A DNA stretch of 64,000 nt from Flavobacteriales bacterium (GCA_024643405.1 JAHENA010000003.1:30249-94248), one strand, 5' to 3'. Shown: positions 20,290 through 29,287, counted from the first letter of the stretch. Numbers and translations are program-made. The notes: a model not told the origin generated them from the letters alone.

Positions 20290-20297
20290 TATTTTTG
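20290..20297 (+). promoter_or_regulatory. -7 element of the TPR-ribH transcript
   Basis: TATTTTTG matches TAnnTTTG and lies 21 bases before the preferred ATG of the TPR protein gene. Confidence 0.5.
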
Positions 20298-20318
20298 CAC
20301 CGCATTAATAAAGAATAT

Positions 20319-21092
20319 ATGGCCACTTATAATAAAAGAGGATACAAAGGAAAAAATAAAGAGGAAAAGGAACATAATATTGAAACTGGTTCAACTACGG
20401 CTGAAGTTTTTAATAAACTTGATGAATCTGCTTCAAGGACCGAAGCTTTTGTTGAAAAGAATCAAAAATACATTTTTGTTATTATTGGTTTGGTTGCCGC
20501 AATTGTTCTGGGATATTTAGGGTATTCAGAATTTATTGCAAAACCAAAGCAAGCAAATGCCATGAATGATATGTTTCAAGCACAGAAATATTTTGATCAA
20601 GCAGTTAATGGCGTGGAAAAGGACTCATTATTTACATTGTCTTTAAACGGAGGAGAAGGTAAATTTGGAATGTTAGACATTATTGAAGAATATAATGGAA
20701 CGCCAGCGGCAAATTTAGCTCATTATTATGCTGGAACTGCGTATTTAAGATTGAAAGACTATAAAAATGCTGTTGAACATTTGAATAAATTTTCAAGTGA
20801 TGATGAAATATTGGCCCCATTGGCTAAAGGAAACATTGGTGACGCGTTTGTTCAATTAAATCAATTAGATGATGCTTTAGATTATTATGACCAAGCGGCT
20901 AAAATGCGTGATAATGATTATACTACACCTATGTATCTATATAAGGCAGGAACAATAGCTTTAGATTTAGGTAAAGCAGATAAAGCATTGACTTATTTTG
21001 AAACCATAAAGGAAAAATATCCAAATGCTTCAGAAATGGCCATGGTAGAAGTTTTATTAGGTAAAGCAAAAGTATTGGCTAATAAGTATTAA
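20319..21092 (+). CDS. Membrane-anchored TPR protein, YfgM-like
   Basis: The 257-residue protein starts MATYNKRGYKGKNKEEKE. A frame start eight codons earlier is a TTG within the promoter and is rejected. A single membrane helix lies near residues 49-72 (YIFVIIGLVAAIVLGYLGYS), so the topology is N-in with a periplasmic TPR domain. TPR-like motifs include NLAHYYAGTAYLRLKDYKNA, APLAKGNIGDAFVQLNQLDD and MYLYKAGTIALDLGKADK. It resembles YfgM/ancillary SecYEG-interacting proteins in layout. It precedes ribH by three bases. Confidence 0.8.
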   Translation: MATYNKRGYKGKNKEEKEHNIETGSTTAEVFNKLDESASRTEAFVEKNQKYIFVIIGLVAAIVLGYLGYSEFIAKPKQANAMNDMFQAQKYFDQAVNGVEKDSLFTLSLNGGEGKFGMLDIIEEYNGTPAANLAHYYAGTAYLRLKDYKNAVEHLNKFSSDDEILAPLAKGNIGDAFVQLNQLDDALDYYDQAAKMRDNDYTTPMYLYKAGTIALDLGKADKALTYFETIKEKYPNASEMAMVEVLLGKAKVLANKY

Positions 21093-21095
21093 TAT

Positions 21096-21581
21096 ATGGC
21101 TACGGCAAATCATAATTTATCAGACTATGATAAAGCAACAATCCCAAGCGCGAATAAATTTCGGTTTGGGATTGTTGTTTCAGAATGGAATCCGTCAATT
21201 ACCGAAGGATTATATAAAGGTGCTTATCAAACTTTAATTGAACACGGTGCTTTACCAAACAATATTGTTCGTTGGAATGTGCCAGGAAGCTTTGAACTGG
21301 TATATGGATGCAAGAAAATGCAAAAGCAAATGGTGAATGTGGTGATTGCTATTGGCAGCGTGATTCAAGGTGAAACTAAGCATTTTGATTTTGTTTGTGA
21401 AGCGGTTTCTCAAGGTATCAAAGATCTTAATGTTCTTGATCCAACACCTGTTATTTTTTGTGTACTAACAGACGATAATCTTCAGCAAGCTATTGATCGT
21501 TCTGGCGGAAAGCATGGTAACAAGGGAACTGAAGCAGCCATTGCTGCCATAAAAATGGCTGAATTGCGTAAAAATATGTAA
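21096..21581 (+). CDS. ribH: 6,7-dimethyl-8-ribityllumazine synthase
   Basis: The 161-residue enzyme joins 5-amino-6-ribitylaminouracil and a butanone phosphate in riboflavin synthesis. FGIVVSEWNPSITEGLYKGA, NIVRWNVPGSFELVYGCKKM, AIGSVIQGETKHFDFVCEAV (with the catalytic His) and FCVLTDDNLQQAIDRSGGK are all present. The length is typical. Its neighbours (TPR protein, small membrane proteins, mutL) form a conserved flavobacterial order and not a rib operon. Confidence 0.96.
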   Translation: MATANHNLSDYDKATIPSANKFRFGIVVSEWNPSITEGLYKGAYQTLIEHGALPNNIVRWNVPGSFELVYGCKKMQKQMVNVVIAIGSVIQGETKHFDFVCEAVSQGIKDLNVLDPTPVIFCVLTDDNLQQAIDRSGGKHGNKGTEAAIAAIKMAELRKNM

Positions 21582-21679
21582 TTCATTTTAATCTTAAGGC
21601 TTCCTGTTATTTTCAAATATTCACAGTGTTTGTTAACAATTTTTGGCATTTCATTTTACGCTTTTTGTCTATTTTTAAG

Positions 21680-21687
21680 TATTTTTG
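21680..21687 (+). promoter_or_regulatory. Candidate -7 element after ribH
   Basis: TATTTTTG matches TAnnTTTG. The expected transcription start falls near 21692-21695, just before or at the ATG at 21694, so the leader of the next gene would be very short. Confidence 0.4.
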
Positions 21688-21709
21688 AAGGATATGCAAT
21701 CAATGGATT

Positions 21710-21946
21710 TTGTTAAAACCTCGAAAAAATAAATCATTTAATTATAAGCCAAGATTTTCTAAAGACTCAGATTTAAATACCGAGGATTTGGAAACTACTA
21801 AAAATGGAGATTTTAGTTCAAAATGGCGGCTTAATCAAGGACTTGGCAATAGAAAAATTAAAAAAGGACTTTCATTACCCATTTTGATTTTAATTTTGGC
21901 CTTAATTCTAATTTGCATGTATATGTTAGATATTAAGTTTAATTAA
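21710..21946 (+). CDS. Small membrane protein, possible frameshifted start
   Basis: The open frame gives 78 residues from a TTG codon. It starts LKPRKNKSFNYKPRF, has a polar middle, and ends with one membrane helix (LPILILILALILICMYML). It is a paralogue of the next gene: the N-termini KPRKNKSFNYKPRF and KLRKNKKFSYTPRH align. No ATG is in frame. An ATG at 21703 lies one base out of frame and reads MDFVKTSKK then stop. If one base in 21706-21712 were absent, that ATG would give MDFLKPRKNKSF, which aligns without gaps to MGLFKLRKNKKF of the neighbour. The start is therefore TTG, or the sequence carries a frameshift or an error. Confidence 0.65.
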   Translation: MLKPRKNKSFNYKPRFSKDSDLNTEDLETTKNGDFSSKWRLNQGLGNRKIKKGLSLPILILILALILICMYMLDIKFN

Positions 21947-21962
21947 CTTAATATATGTTTTT

Positions 21963-22253
21963 ATGGGACTATTCAAATTAAGAAAAAATAAAAAATTCAG
22001 TTATACACCTCGTCATTTTGATGATAAAGGAGAAGGGAACCCTTTTGAAATTAAGCATAAGTTTGATGATTTTAGAAAAACCGTTGGTAGCAATAACGGA
22101 TTAAAAACTAAAATAAATCATGTGCTAGATGATTTGAAAGGTAATCCTGATTTCGCAGCTAATAGAAGAATCATTTTTATAATATGCATCCTTATTTTAG
22201 TGTTTCTATTTATCATTGATTTTGATTTGTCAATTTTCTTTTCAAAACGATAA
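21963..22253 (+). CDS. Small membrane protein of the ribH-mutL locus
   Basis: This 96-residue protein has a basic N-terminus (MGLFKLRKNKKFSYTPRH), a charged middle and a C-terminal membrane helix (IIFIICILILVFLFIIDF, about 71-88). It is a tail-anchored type of layout. Its stop codon is directly followed by the mutL ATG, so translation is probably coupled. Similar small proteins stand before mutL in many flavobacteria, sometimes named after the riboflavin synthase gene nearby, but nothing in the sequence supports an enzymatic role. Confidence 0.8.
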   Translation: MGLFKLRKNKKFSYTPRHFDDKGEGNPFEIKHKFDDFRKTVGSNNGLKTKINHVLDDLKGNPDFAANRRIIFIICILILVFLFIIDFDLSIFFSKR

Positions 22254-24104
22254 ATGGCTGACATAATACAATTATTACCAGATCATGTAGCCAATCAAAT
22301 TGCAGCTGGAGAAGTTGTTCAGCGCCCTTCTTCCGTAGTTAAGGAATTGCTTGAAAATGCTATTGATGCCGAAGCTACTGTTATCAAACTCATTATTAAA
22401 GATGCGGGCAAAACCTTGGTTCAGGTGATTGATGATGGTAAAGGTATGAGTTCTACGGATGCACGATTGAGTTTTGAACGGCATGCAACTTCAAAAATTA
22501 GAAATGCTGAAGATTTATTCCATTTGCACACCAAAGGATTTCGAGGAGAGGCCTTGGCAAGTATTGCTGCCATTTCTCATGTGGAACTAAAAACAAAACA
22601 ACCTCAGGAAGAAGTCGGAACTTCCATCGTTATTGAGGGAAGCGAGATTGTTTCTCAAGAAGTGGTGGTTACACCAAAAGGGACGTCTATTTCTGTTAAA
22701 AATTTATTTTTTAATATACCTGCACGGCGAAATTTTTTAAAATCAAATACTGTAGAATTACGTCATGTTATTGATGAATTTCACAGAGTGTCTTTGGCAC
22801 ATCCAAATATTTCATTTGTTTTTTATAATAATGGGAGTGAATCTTTTAATTTGCCAGTTAGTAATCAACGACAACGTATAGTTAATCTGTTTGGAAATAA
22901 GACTAATGAAAAATTGGTGCCTGTTGTGGAAGATACAGAGGTTTTGAAAATATCAGGATTTGTAGGAAAACCTGAATTTGCAAAGAAAACAAGAGGTGAA
23001 CAGTATTTTTTTGTGAATGATCGTTTTATAAAAAGCGCCTATTTAAATCATGCCGTCGCTTCGGCTTTTGATGGGTTGTTAAAAACCGGATGGCATCCAA
23101 GCTATTTTTTAAACTTAAATGTAGATCCACAAAGTATTGATATTAATATACATCCTACAAAAACAGAAATTAAGTTTGATGATGAACATACGTTATATGC
23201 TTTATTACGTTCTGCCGTAAAACATAGTTTAGGGCAATTTAATATTGCACCTGTTTTAGATTTTGAGCGTGATCCGAATCTTGATACCCCTTATAATTAC
23301 AATCAAAAGGAAAGTGGTTTACCTGGTATTGAAGTAGACAGGACTTTTAACCCTTTTCATGAAGAAAGAAACGCATCGGTAAAATCTTCATCTTACAGAA
23401 AGGAACCGGCAGTTAGTTGGGAAAGCTTATATGTGGGCCTAGAATCAAGAGGGACAAAAACACAACATGATTTTAGTGAAGTCCATTTTGAAAGTGATCA
23501 TAATTCGGAATCATTATTTGTGGATGATAAAAGTATTGATAGTGGACAAACAACTTATCAGCTTCATAATAAGTACATTGTAAGCACTATTAAATCAGGG
23601 ATGTTAATTATGGATCAGCATCGGGCTCATCAACGAATTTTATATGAAGATTTATTGGAGAATTTGACTGTAAAGGGAGCTTCAAGCCAACAATTATTAT
23701 TTCCTTTGCAACTTCATTTTTCAAATCATGAGATTGAAATAATTAAGCAATTAAAAGAGGACCTTGAATATACAGGATTTATATTTTCAAACGTTTCTAA
23801 TGAAACTATTGAAATTTCAGGCGTACCAATAAGTCTACCTGAAAGTGAAGTTTCAATTATTTTAGAGCAATTGATATGTGATGTTGAAAATGAAGTGCCC
23901 GATAGTAATTTTAGTATTACTGATTTATTAGCAAAATCATTGGCTAAAAGTTTGGCAATTAAAAATGGGCAACCTTTAAAAAAAAGTGAACAAGAGCACT
24001 TAGTTAATAGGTTGTTTGCATGTAAAGAACCAAATGTGTCTCCTACTAATAGAGCCACTTTTGTGACAATGAGTGTTGATGAATTAGATAAAAAATTTAT
24101 TTAA
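22254..24104 (+). CDS. mutL: DNA mismatch repair protein MutL
   Basis: The 616-residue protein couples MutS mismatch recognition to strand removal. The GHKL ATPase domain shows QIAAGEVVQRPSSVVKELLE (about 15-34), DAEATVIKLII, VIDDGKGMSS and TKGFRGEALASIAAISHVE. The transducer part has HPTKTEIKFDDEH. The C-terminal dimer domain has DQHRAHQRILYEDLL near residue 460, where the metal-binding endonuclease motif DQHA-x2-E-x4-E would lie. The first Glu is replaced by Gln here, and no CPHGRP motif is seen at the end, so an active endonuclease is doubtful. Confidence 0.95.
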   Translation: MADIIQLLPDHVANQIAAGEVVQRPSSVVKELLENAIDAEATVIKLIIKDAGKTLVQVIDDGKGMSSTDARLSFERHATSKIRNAEDLFHLHTKGFRGEALASIAAISHVELKTKQPQEEVGTSIVIEGSEIVSQEVVVTPKGTSISVKNLFFNIPARRNFLKSNTVELRHVIDEFHRVSLAHPNISFVFYNNGSESFNLPVSNQRQRIVNLFGNKTNEKLVPVVEDTEVLKISGFVGKPEFAKKTRGEQYFFVNDRFIKSAYLNHAVASAFDGLLKTGWHPSYFLNLNVDPQSIDINIHPTKTEIKFDDEHTLYALLRSAVKHSLGQFNIAPVLDFERDPNLDTPYNYNQKESGLPGIEVDRTFNPFHEERNASVKSSSYRKEPAVSWESLYVGLESRGTKTQHDFSEVHFESDHNSESLFVDDKSIDSGQTTYQLHNKYIVSTIKSGMLIMDQHRAHQRILYEDLLENLTVKGASSQQLLFPLQLHFSNHEIEIIKQLKEDLEYTGFIFSNVSNETIEISGVPISLPESEVSIILEQLICDVENEVPDSNFSITDLLAKSLAKSLAIKNGQPLKKSEQEHLVNRLFACKEPNVSPTNRATFVTMSVDELDKKFI

Positions 24105-24106
24105 AT

Positions 24107-24856
24107 ATGATGAGAATATCAGATACAGTAAAGCATTTATTAATTATTAATGTGCTTATGTTTATAGGAACATTGACGATAGGAAATGGAACCTTATTTT
24201 ATGATTTATTTGCACTTCATTTTCCAAAAAATCCAGCCTTTGAATTCTGGCAAATCATTACTCACATGTTTATGCATGGAGGTGTAACGCATATCTTGTT
24301 CAATATGTTCGCACTTTGGATGTTTGGGACACCTGTTGAACAGTATTTAGGCGGAAAGAAGTTCTTATTTATTTATATATCCGCTGGGTTAGGGGCGGTA
24401 GCTTTGCAGGTAGCTTATTATTATTTTACTTTTTTACCTTCATATGAAAACCTTATTACTTCTGGAATTACACCAAATGAAATAACTCAAATGCTTTCTA
24501 ACAATGAAGTTATAAAAGGAGTAACTCAAGCTCAGTTTGCAGATCTTCAAAAGATTTTCCCCATTTTTAATGCAACGATGGTAGGGGCCTCCGGATGTAT
24601 TATGGGTATTTTAGTGGCTTTTGGGATGATGAATCCAGAAGCTAAGCTGATGATGATATTTCTACCAATTCCTATAAAAGCAAAATATTTTATTCCAGGT
24701 ATTATTATTTTAGATTTAATTTCTGGTATAACAGGTCAATCATTCTTTAGTCCAAGTAATACAGCTTATATGGCGCATGTGGGAGGTGCATTGACTGGAT
24801 TTTTTATTATGTGGTACTGGAAAAAGAACCAGTTTAATAAAAATCGTTGGTATTAA
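24107..24856 (+). CDS. Rhomboid intramembrane serine protease
   Basis: The 249-residue membrane protein shows the rhomboid catalytic elements: an HxxxN-type region, HGGVTHILFNMFALWMFG, the nucleophile in MVGASGCIMGIL (GASG), and the histidine in AYMAHVGGALTGFF. Around six membrane helices are visible. An inserted loop rich in polar residues (SGITPNEITQMLSNNEV) sits before the GASG motif. It overlaps the next rhomboid gene by one base (TAATG). Substrates are not known. Confidence 0.92.
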   Translation: MMRISDTVKHLLIINVLMFIGTLTIGNGTLFYDLFALHFPKNPAFEFWQIITHMFMHGGVTHILFNMFALWMFGTPVEQYLGGKKFLFIYISAGLGAVALQVAYYYFTFLPSYENLITSGITPNEITQMLSNNEVIKGVTQAQFADLQKIFPIFNATMVGASGCIMGILVAFGMMNPEAKLMMIFLPIPIKAKYFIPGIIILDLISGITGQSFFSPSNTAYMAHVGGALTGFFIMWYWKKNQFNKNRWY

Positions 24857-25725
24857 TGACACTTACACAAGATATAAAATCAAAATTATCACGGCTTCAT
24901 GTTCTTGAAAAGATTATTGTTGTCAACATTATAGTATTTCTTATAGGCCTATTATTGCAATTACCTCAGCAAACTACCGAGCAATCTAGTTTAATGTGGT
25001 TTGAATTACCTAGCGAGTTTTCTGATTTTATTTTAAAACCATGGTCTATTATAACCTATGCATTTGTGCATTATGATTTTATACACATCTTATTTAATAT
25101 GCTCTGGCTCTATGTTATAGGACAATTATTTCTTAATTTATTTAGTCCAAAACTAGCATTAAACGTCTATTTTTTAGGAGCTATAAGTGGCGGGTTATTG
25201 TTTTTGCTTTGCTATAGTTTTTTTCCACAAGTATTTTTGACTGGCAACAGGTTGGTGGGTGCTTCGGCTTCCGTTAGAGCTTTGTTAATTTTCATTTGCG
25301 CCTATTTGCCTAATAAAGAAATTCAATTTTTTACTTTTAATTTAAAGCTTTGGTATTTTGGATTGGCCATTGTTATACTTGATGTATTAGGTCTTTTTGG
25401 AAATAATGCAGGTGGAAATTTGGCACATATTGGGGGAGCAGCCTTAGGATATTTTTATGCCATTCAATTACGAAATGGTAATGATATTGGAAAAGGGTTT
25501 GAACGCTGGATGGATGCGTTTGTAGGATTTTTTAAGTCATCAAAAAAAGCACCATTAAAAACGGTTCATAAAAATAAGTCAAAAGTTGGTGGATATACCA
25601 AACAAGATTTTGATGCTTTTAATAACCAAAAGAAAATTGATATCATTTTAGATAAAATAAGTAAAAGTGGTTATGATAGTTTGTCCGCTGAAGAGAAGGA
25701 ATTTTTATTTAGAGCCGGTAAATAA
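24856..25725 (+). CDS. Rhomboid protease with C-terminal DUF6576 tail
   Basis: The 289-residue protein is a second rhomboid: VHYDFIHILFNMLWLYVIG, RLVGASASVRALLIF (catalytic GAS) and NLAHIGGAALGYFYA (catalytic His). The ATG at 24856 overlaps the preceding stop codon; a TTG nine bases earlier is rejected. A cytosolic tail after residue 220 ends in YTKQDFDAFNNQKKID and YDSLSAEEKEFLFRAGK, the DUF6576 tail found on flavobacterial rhomboids. The two adjacent paralogues probably arose by duplication and share one transcript with mutL. Confidence 0.9.
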   Translation: MTLTQDIKSKLSRLHVLEKIIVVNIIVFLIGLLLQLPQQTTEQSSLMWFELPSEFSDFILKPWSIITYAFVHYDFIHILFNMLWLYVIGQLFLNLFSPKLALNVYFLGAISGGLLFLLCYSFFPQVFLTGNRLVGASASVRALLIFICAYLPNKEIQFFTFNLKLWYFGLAIVILDVLGLFGNNAGGNLAHIGGAALGYFYAIQLRNGNDIGKGFERWMDAFVGFFKSSKKAPLKTVHKNKSKVGGYTKQDFDAFNNQKKIDIILDKISKSGYDSLSAEEKEFLFRAGK

Positions 25726-25730
25726 ATTAT

Positions 25731-26753
25731 ATGAAGAAGCTACATCTGTTCGATAAGATTGTATTTGTTTTTAATACAATAATTGCTACCGTGCTTCTTT
25801 TGTCTTTAATTTTACCTTTCTTACCGCCAAAAACATTTTCTTTTCTTTCTGTTTTAAGTTTAGGAGTTCCTTTCCTTATTCTCCTCAATGTATTGTTTTT
25901 ATTATATTGGTTAATTAAAATAAAAAGGCAAGTGTTGTTGTCTTTTTTGGTGCTCTTTATTGGATATGTCTTTCATGGTTCTTTATATAAGTTTTCCTCT
26001 TCAAGTGATATTAATATTGATAATCCTATTAAAGTGATGAACTTTAATGTGAGATTATTTAATTTATATGATTGGATTAAAGAAAAAGATGTTGATTTCA
26101 AGATTGTTAGCTTTGTTAAAAGTGAAAATCCTGATATAGTATGTATTCAGGAATATCATCCAAATTCTAGAATTGATTTTTCCTTTTTCAAGTATCGATA
26201 TGATAAACTCTCCGGCAAATCAACAAAACATGGTCAGGTTATTTTATCACACTATCCCATCATAAATTCAGGATCTGTTGAATTTCCTAATACGGCTAAC
26301 AATGCTATTTATGCAGATGTGGTAAAAAATAAAGATACTTTCAGAATTTATAATATTCATTTGGAATCTTTGAAGATTGATACTGACGTTGAGAAACTTA
26401 AAGAAGAAGGCTCCGAACGTCTATTAAAGCTGGCCGGAACCACCTTTAAAAGACAACAATTTCAGTCTGAATTATTCTTGCTTCATAAAAAACAATGTCC
26501 GTATAAAATGATTATTTGTGGCGACTTTAATAATACGGCCTATTCTTATGTGTATAGAAAAATTAAAGGTGATTTAAATGACACTTTTAAGGAGGCTGGT
26601 GCTGGCTTTGGAAGAACCTATGATTTTAAATTTTTCCCGGTAAGAATTGATTTTATTTTTGCAGATGATTCCTTTGTTGTAAATAAATTTAAAACCTATG
26701 ACAATCATTTATCTGATCATTATCCTATCATGACTTCACTTAGTTTGGAGTAA
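25731..26753 (+). CDS. Endonuclease/exonuclease/phosphatase family membrane protein
   Basis: The 340-residue protein has three membrane helices in its first 90 residues, then an EEP domain: IKVMNFNVRLFNLYDW (about 98-113), VCIQEYHP with the metal-binding Glu (about 138), IICGDFNNTAYSYVYR with the DxN pair (about 260-275), RIDFIFADD, and a terminal SDHYPIMTSL carrying the catalytic Asp-His. The substrate may be a nucleic acid or a phospholipid; the membrane anchor leaves this open. It is the last gene of the mutL-rhomboid string, five bases after the rhomboid stop. Confidence 0.88.
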   Translation: MKKLHLFDKIVFVFNTIIATVLLLSLILPFLPPKTFSFLSVLSLGVPFLILLNVLFLLYWLIKIKRQVLLSFLVLFIGYVFHGSLYKFSSSSDINIDNPIKVMNFNVRLFNLYDWIKEKDVDFKIVSFVKSENPDIVCIQEYHPNSRIDFSFFKYRYDKLSGKSTKHGQVILSHYPIINSGSVEFPNTANNAIYADVVKNKDTFRIYNIHLESLKIDTDVEKLKEEGSERLLKLAGTTFKRQQFQSELFLLHKKQCPYKMIICGDFNNTAYSYVYRKIKGDLNDTFKEAGAGFGRTYDFKFFPVRIDFIFADDSFVVNKFKTYDNHLSDHYPIMTSLSLE

Positions 26754-26765
26754 TAGAAATTGTTT

Positions 26766-27074
26766 TCACATTAAAGAACAATCAATAGTATCAGCTAGTA
26801 TATGAATTACTAATCCCAATCCAATTAGCCTCGTTTTTTTAGGAATTAAAAGCAAAATGTAAAAAGTGATAGCTATATATGTATGAAGTGGATGGAAATT
26901 AATACTGCATCTATTGGGATCAAATACGGGATTTGCCAGAAGATGATCTAAATCTATCCATAATCCAGAAAGCATTATTAAAAATGCCTGCATCCAAATT
27001 TTTTTAAAAGCCAGTAAAGCAACGAATAAGGGGATTAATAAATGGCAACTGTAATGGAGTATTGTTTGAAGCAT
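26766..27074 (-). CDS. DUF6122 family membrane protein
   Basis: This 102-residue protein has about four hydrophobic segments with conserved-looking His and Asp residues: LHYSCHLLIPLFVAL, LSGLWIDLDHLLANP, CSINFHPLHTYIA and LVIHILADTIDC. It matches DUF6122. The His/Asp pattern in the membrane recalls YdjM/metal-dependent membrane hydrolases, but that is inference. Its ATG overlaps the WbqC-like gene stop (TAATG). Confidence 0.8.
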   Translation of the reverse strand: MLQTILHYSCHLLIPLFVALLAFKKIWMQAFLIMLSGLWIDLDHLLANPVFDPNRCSINFHPLHTYIAITFYILLLIPKKTRLIGLGLVIHILADTIDCSLM

Positions 27075-27694
27075 TAAATATGAGAAATCGTTTGTGATTC
27101 TAAATAGCTAAGGGCATTAGGACCTTCATTGAATAACAAATCTAATATACTCAAGTTATTTATAAAGCCATGCTTATCATCAAAAACTTGCGCGTAAGGC
27201 TCAAATTGAGGTTCTTCAATTTTAGCATTAACTAAATATCTAAAGTCAATTGTATTGTGAACTATTTTTTGATAATCATTTGTCTTTGAGTAATTTATGT
27301 CAATCTGTAAACAATCACAAATGGCTACAAAACATTTTAAATTAAAATCTAAAAGATAGTTTGTTTTGACGTTGAATAAATAGACGAGCTCATCTTTATA
27401 ATACTCAAAAAATGGCGAGGTGCTGTAGGCTGAAAGTAGTGATTTCCAATGATGATTCTGCCAACTGGTCTCCTGTGAAATTTTTACATCTTTATATTTC
27501 TGTCTATTTTTTTGGCTATGAATCACAGGAATATTTAATAACAATTTTCCATTAGCAGCATAAATGTACGTTCTGTTTCGGTAGGTTTGTTTTAAGAAAT
27601 TATCTTCATACTCAAAAGTTAACTTTTCAGTATTCACAATTGCTGCAAAATGAGCAACATTAGGAAAGTATGTTGGATGTATTAAAATATTCAT
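27074..27694 (-). CDS. WbqC family protein
   Basis: The 206-residue protein matches the WbqC family: HPTYFPNVAHFAAIVN at the start, YRNRTYIYAANGKLLLNIPV, ETSWQNHHWKSLLSAYSTSP, FFEYYKDELVYLF and the end LFNEGPNALSYL. In sugar loci WbqC-like proteins are linked to N-acyl amino sugar synthesis, but in flavobacteria this gene follows lepB and its role is unknown. It is in the parA-to-DUF6122 leftward string. Confidence 0.88.
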   Translation of the reverse strand: MNILIHPTYFPNVAHFAAIVNTEKLTFEYEDNFLKQTYRNRTYIYAANGKLLLNIPVIHSQKNRQKYKDVKISQETSWQNHHWKSLLSAYSTSPFFEYYKDELVYLFNVKTNYLLDFNLKCFVAICDCLQIDINYSKTNDYQKIVHNTIDFRYLVNAKIEEPQFEPYAQVFDDKHGFINNLSILDLLFNEGPNALSYLESQTISHI

Positions 27695-27736
27695 TTATTA
27701 ATCTTCTTACTTTCTTACTAAAGAGTCATTTACTGA

Positions 27737-29287
27737 TTAAGCATTTTCCTTTTTATATTTTCTCCATTTGTTAAAGCCAGTCCATCCTGCAATGACAATT
27801 AAAAAAGGAATTAAATACGAAACAGGTTGTCCGCTGCCACCAACGGTTGTAAATAAGCGCTCCCATCTAATTTTATCAAATCCTTTGCCGTTGGTGTTCC
27901 AACTCATCCAAACAAAAACTGGTTTACCAACAACATGATTAAACGGCACAAAACCCCAGGCGCGTGCATCTTGGGAATTATGGCGGTTATCACCCATCAT
28001 CCAGTAATAATCTTGTTTAAAAGTATAGGTGGTTGCAACTTCACCATTAATTAATATTTGATTTCCTTGCACCTCTAAAGTGTTGCCTTCATAAGCGGTT
28101 AAGACGCGTTTATAAAGCGGTAATACATTTAAATTAATATCAATAGTTTTTCCCGCTTGTGGAATATAAAGAGGACCAAAGAAGTCATTATTCCAATTAT
28201 AATCTGGATTATGTGGGAAAATATTCGGATCTCTTTTTCCTTTTTCTTCCTTTAAGGGTGTAATAGTTTTTATGTTTGGGTGATTTTTGAACTTACTCAA
28301 ATCCTCGTCAGTTATGGCTGGAAAATAACTTACCGATCTATCTTGATTGTACTGCGGAAAATCGGTAATATTATATCGGCTAGCCAACTGATAATTATTA
28401 AATGGCCCGTTCCTGGTCTCAATCATATAGGAGAACTGAAGCTTAGCTCTTTCCGGTAAAACATTTTGTTTTCCATTAATATATACGTAGCCATTTCTCA
28501 CTTCTAAAGAATCTCCCGGAAGTCCGACACAACGCTTTACATAATTGGTTTTTTTGTCTATGGGCTTATAGTAAAATTTATCGGTATGCCTCATATCCAG
28601 CATGGTGTCAACAGGCCAGTTGAAAACAACGATGTCATTATGTTTAATTTTTTGAAAACCAGGAATCCTCATATAAGGTAATTCATATTTAGAGACATAT
28701 GATTTTATTTTTAAACCTGGAATGGTGTCATGAACCATAGGAGCAGCAATGGTTGTCATTGGAATTCTTGCCCCATAATGAAATTTACTTACAAATAAGA
28801 AATCGCCCACCAATAATGTTTTTTCTAATGAAGATGTTGGAATGGTAAAGGGCTGTATAAAATAGGTATGAACAATAGTAGCGGCTACAATAGCAAATAA
28901 AATTGAACTTATCCAATCCCCTAAACCTGTCCTTGGATGTAAGCTTCTGTCTTCTACATATTTTAAATCTGCCACATAATTAAGGTAGAAATTATAAAAA
29001 CCTAAGGTTCCAACTGCTAAAATTGTATCAATATTTGAATTTTTACCAAAGCTTCTTGCTGTTTCAACCCAAACAACTGCAAACATAATGAGGTTTACAA
29101 TAGGAAGGAATAATAGAAGGGTCCACCACCATGGTCTATTAATGATTTTCATTAAAATAACAGCATTATAAACAGGAATAAAAGCTTCCCAGGCTCGTCT
29201 ACCGGCTTTTGTATATAATTTCCAGGTTCCAAAACCATGGATTCCTTGAATTATCAAGAAAAATATAAACCATTGCATTAGTGTCAT
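27737..29287 (-). CDS. lepB: Signal peptidase I, long Bacteroidota type
   Basis: At 516 residues this is far longer than the E. coli enzyme (324). It cleaves signal peptides of exported proteins. Three or four membrane helices fill the first 150 residues. The catalytic Ser is in TIPTSSLEKTLLVGDFLFVS (about 165-185). The Lys general base is in NYVKRCVGLPGDSLEV (about 250). MGDNRHNSQDARAWGFVP is the conserved C-terminal box (about 430). A large insertion lies between the Lys box and this box. A last membrane helix is near residue 485. It is in one string with dapB. Confidence 0.95.
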   Translation of the reverse strand: MTLMQWFIFFLIIQGIHGFGTWKLYTKAGRRAWEAFIPVYNAVILMKIINRPWWWTLLLFLPIVNLIMFAVVWVETARSFGKNSNIDTILAVGTLGFYNFYLNYVADLKYVEDRSLHPRTGLGDWISSILFAIVAATIVHTYFIQPFTIPTSSLEKTLLVGDFLFVSKFHYGARIPMTTIAAPMVHDTIPGLKIKSYVSKYELPYMRIPGFQKIKHNDIVVFNWPVDTMLDMRHTDKFYYKPIDKKTNYVKRCVGLPGDSLEVRNGYVYINGKQNVLPERAKLQFSYMIETRNGPFNNYQLASRYNITDFPQYNQDRSVSYFPAITDEDLSKFKNHPNIKTITPLKEEKGKRDPNIFPHNPDYNWNNDFFGPLYIPQAGKTIDINLNVLPLYKRVLTAYEGNTLEVQGNQILINGEVATTYTFKQDYYWMMGDNRHNSQDARAWGFVPFNHVVGKPVFVWMSWNTNGKGFDKIRWERLFTTVGGSGQPVSYLIPFLIVIAGWTGFNKWRKYKKENA

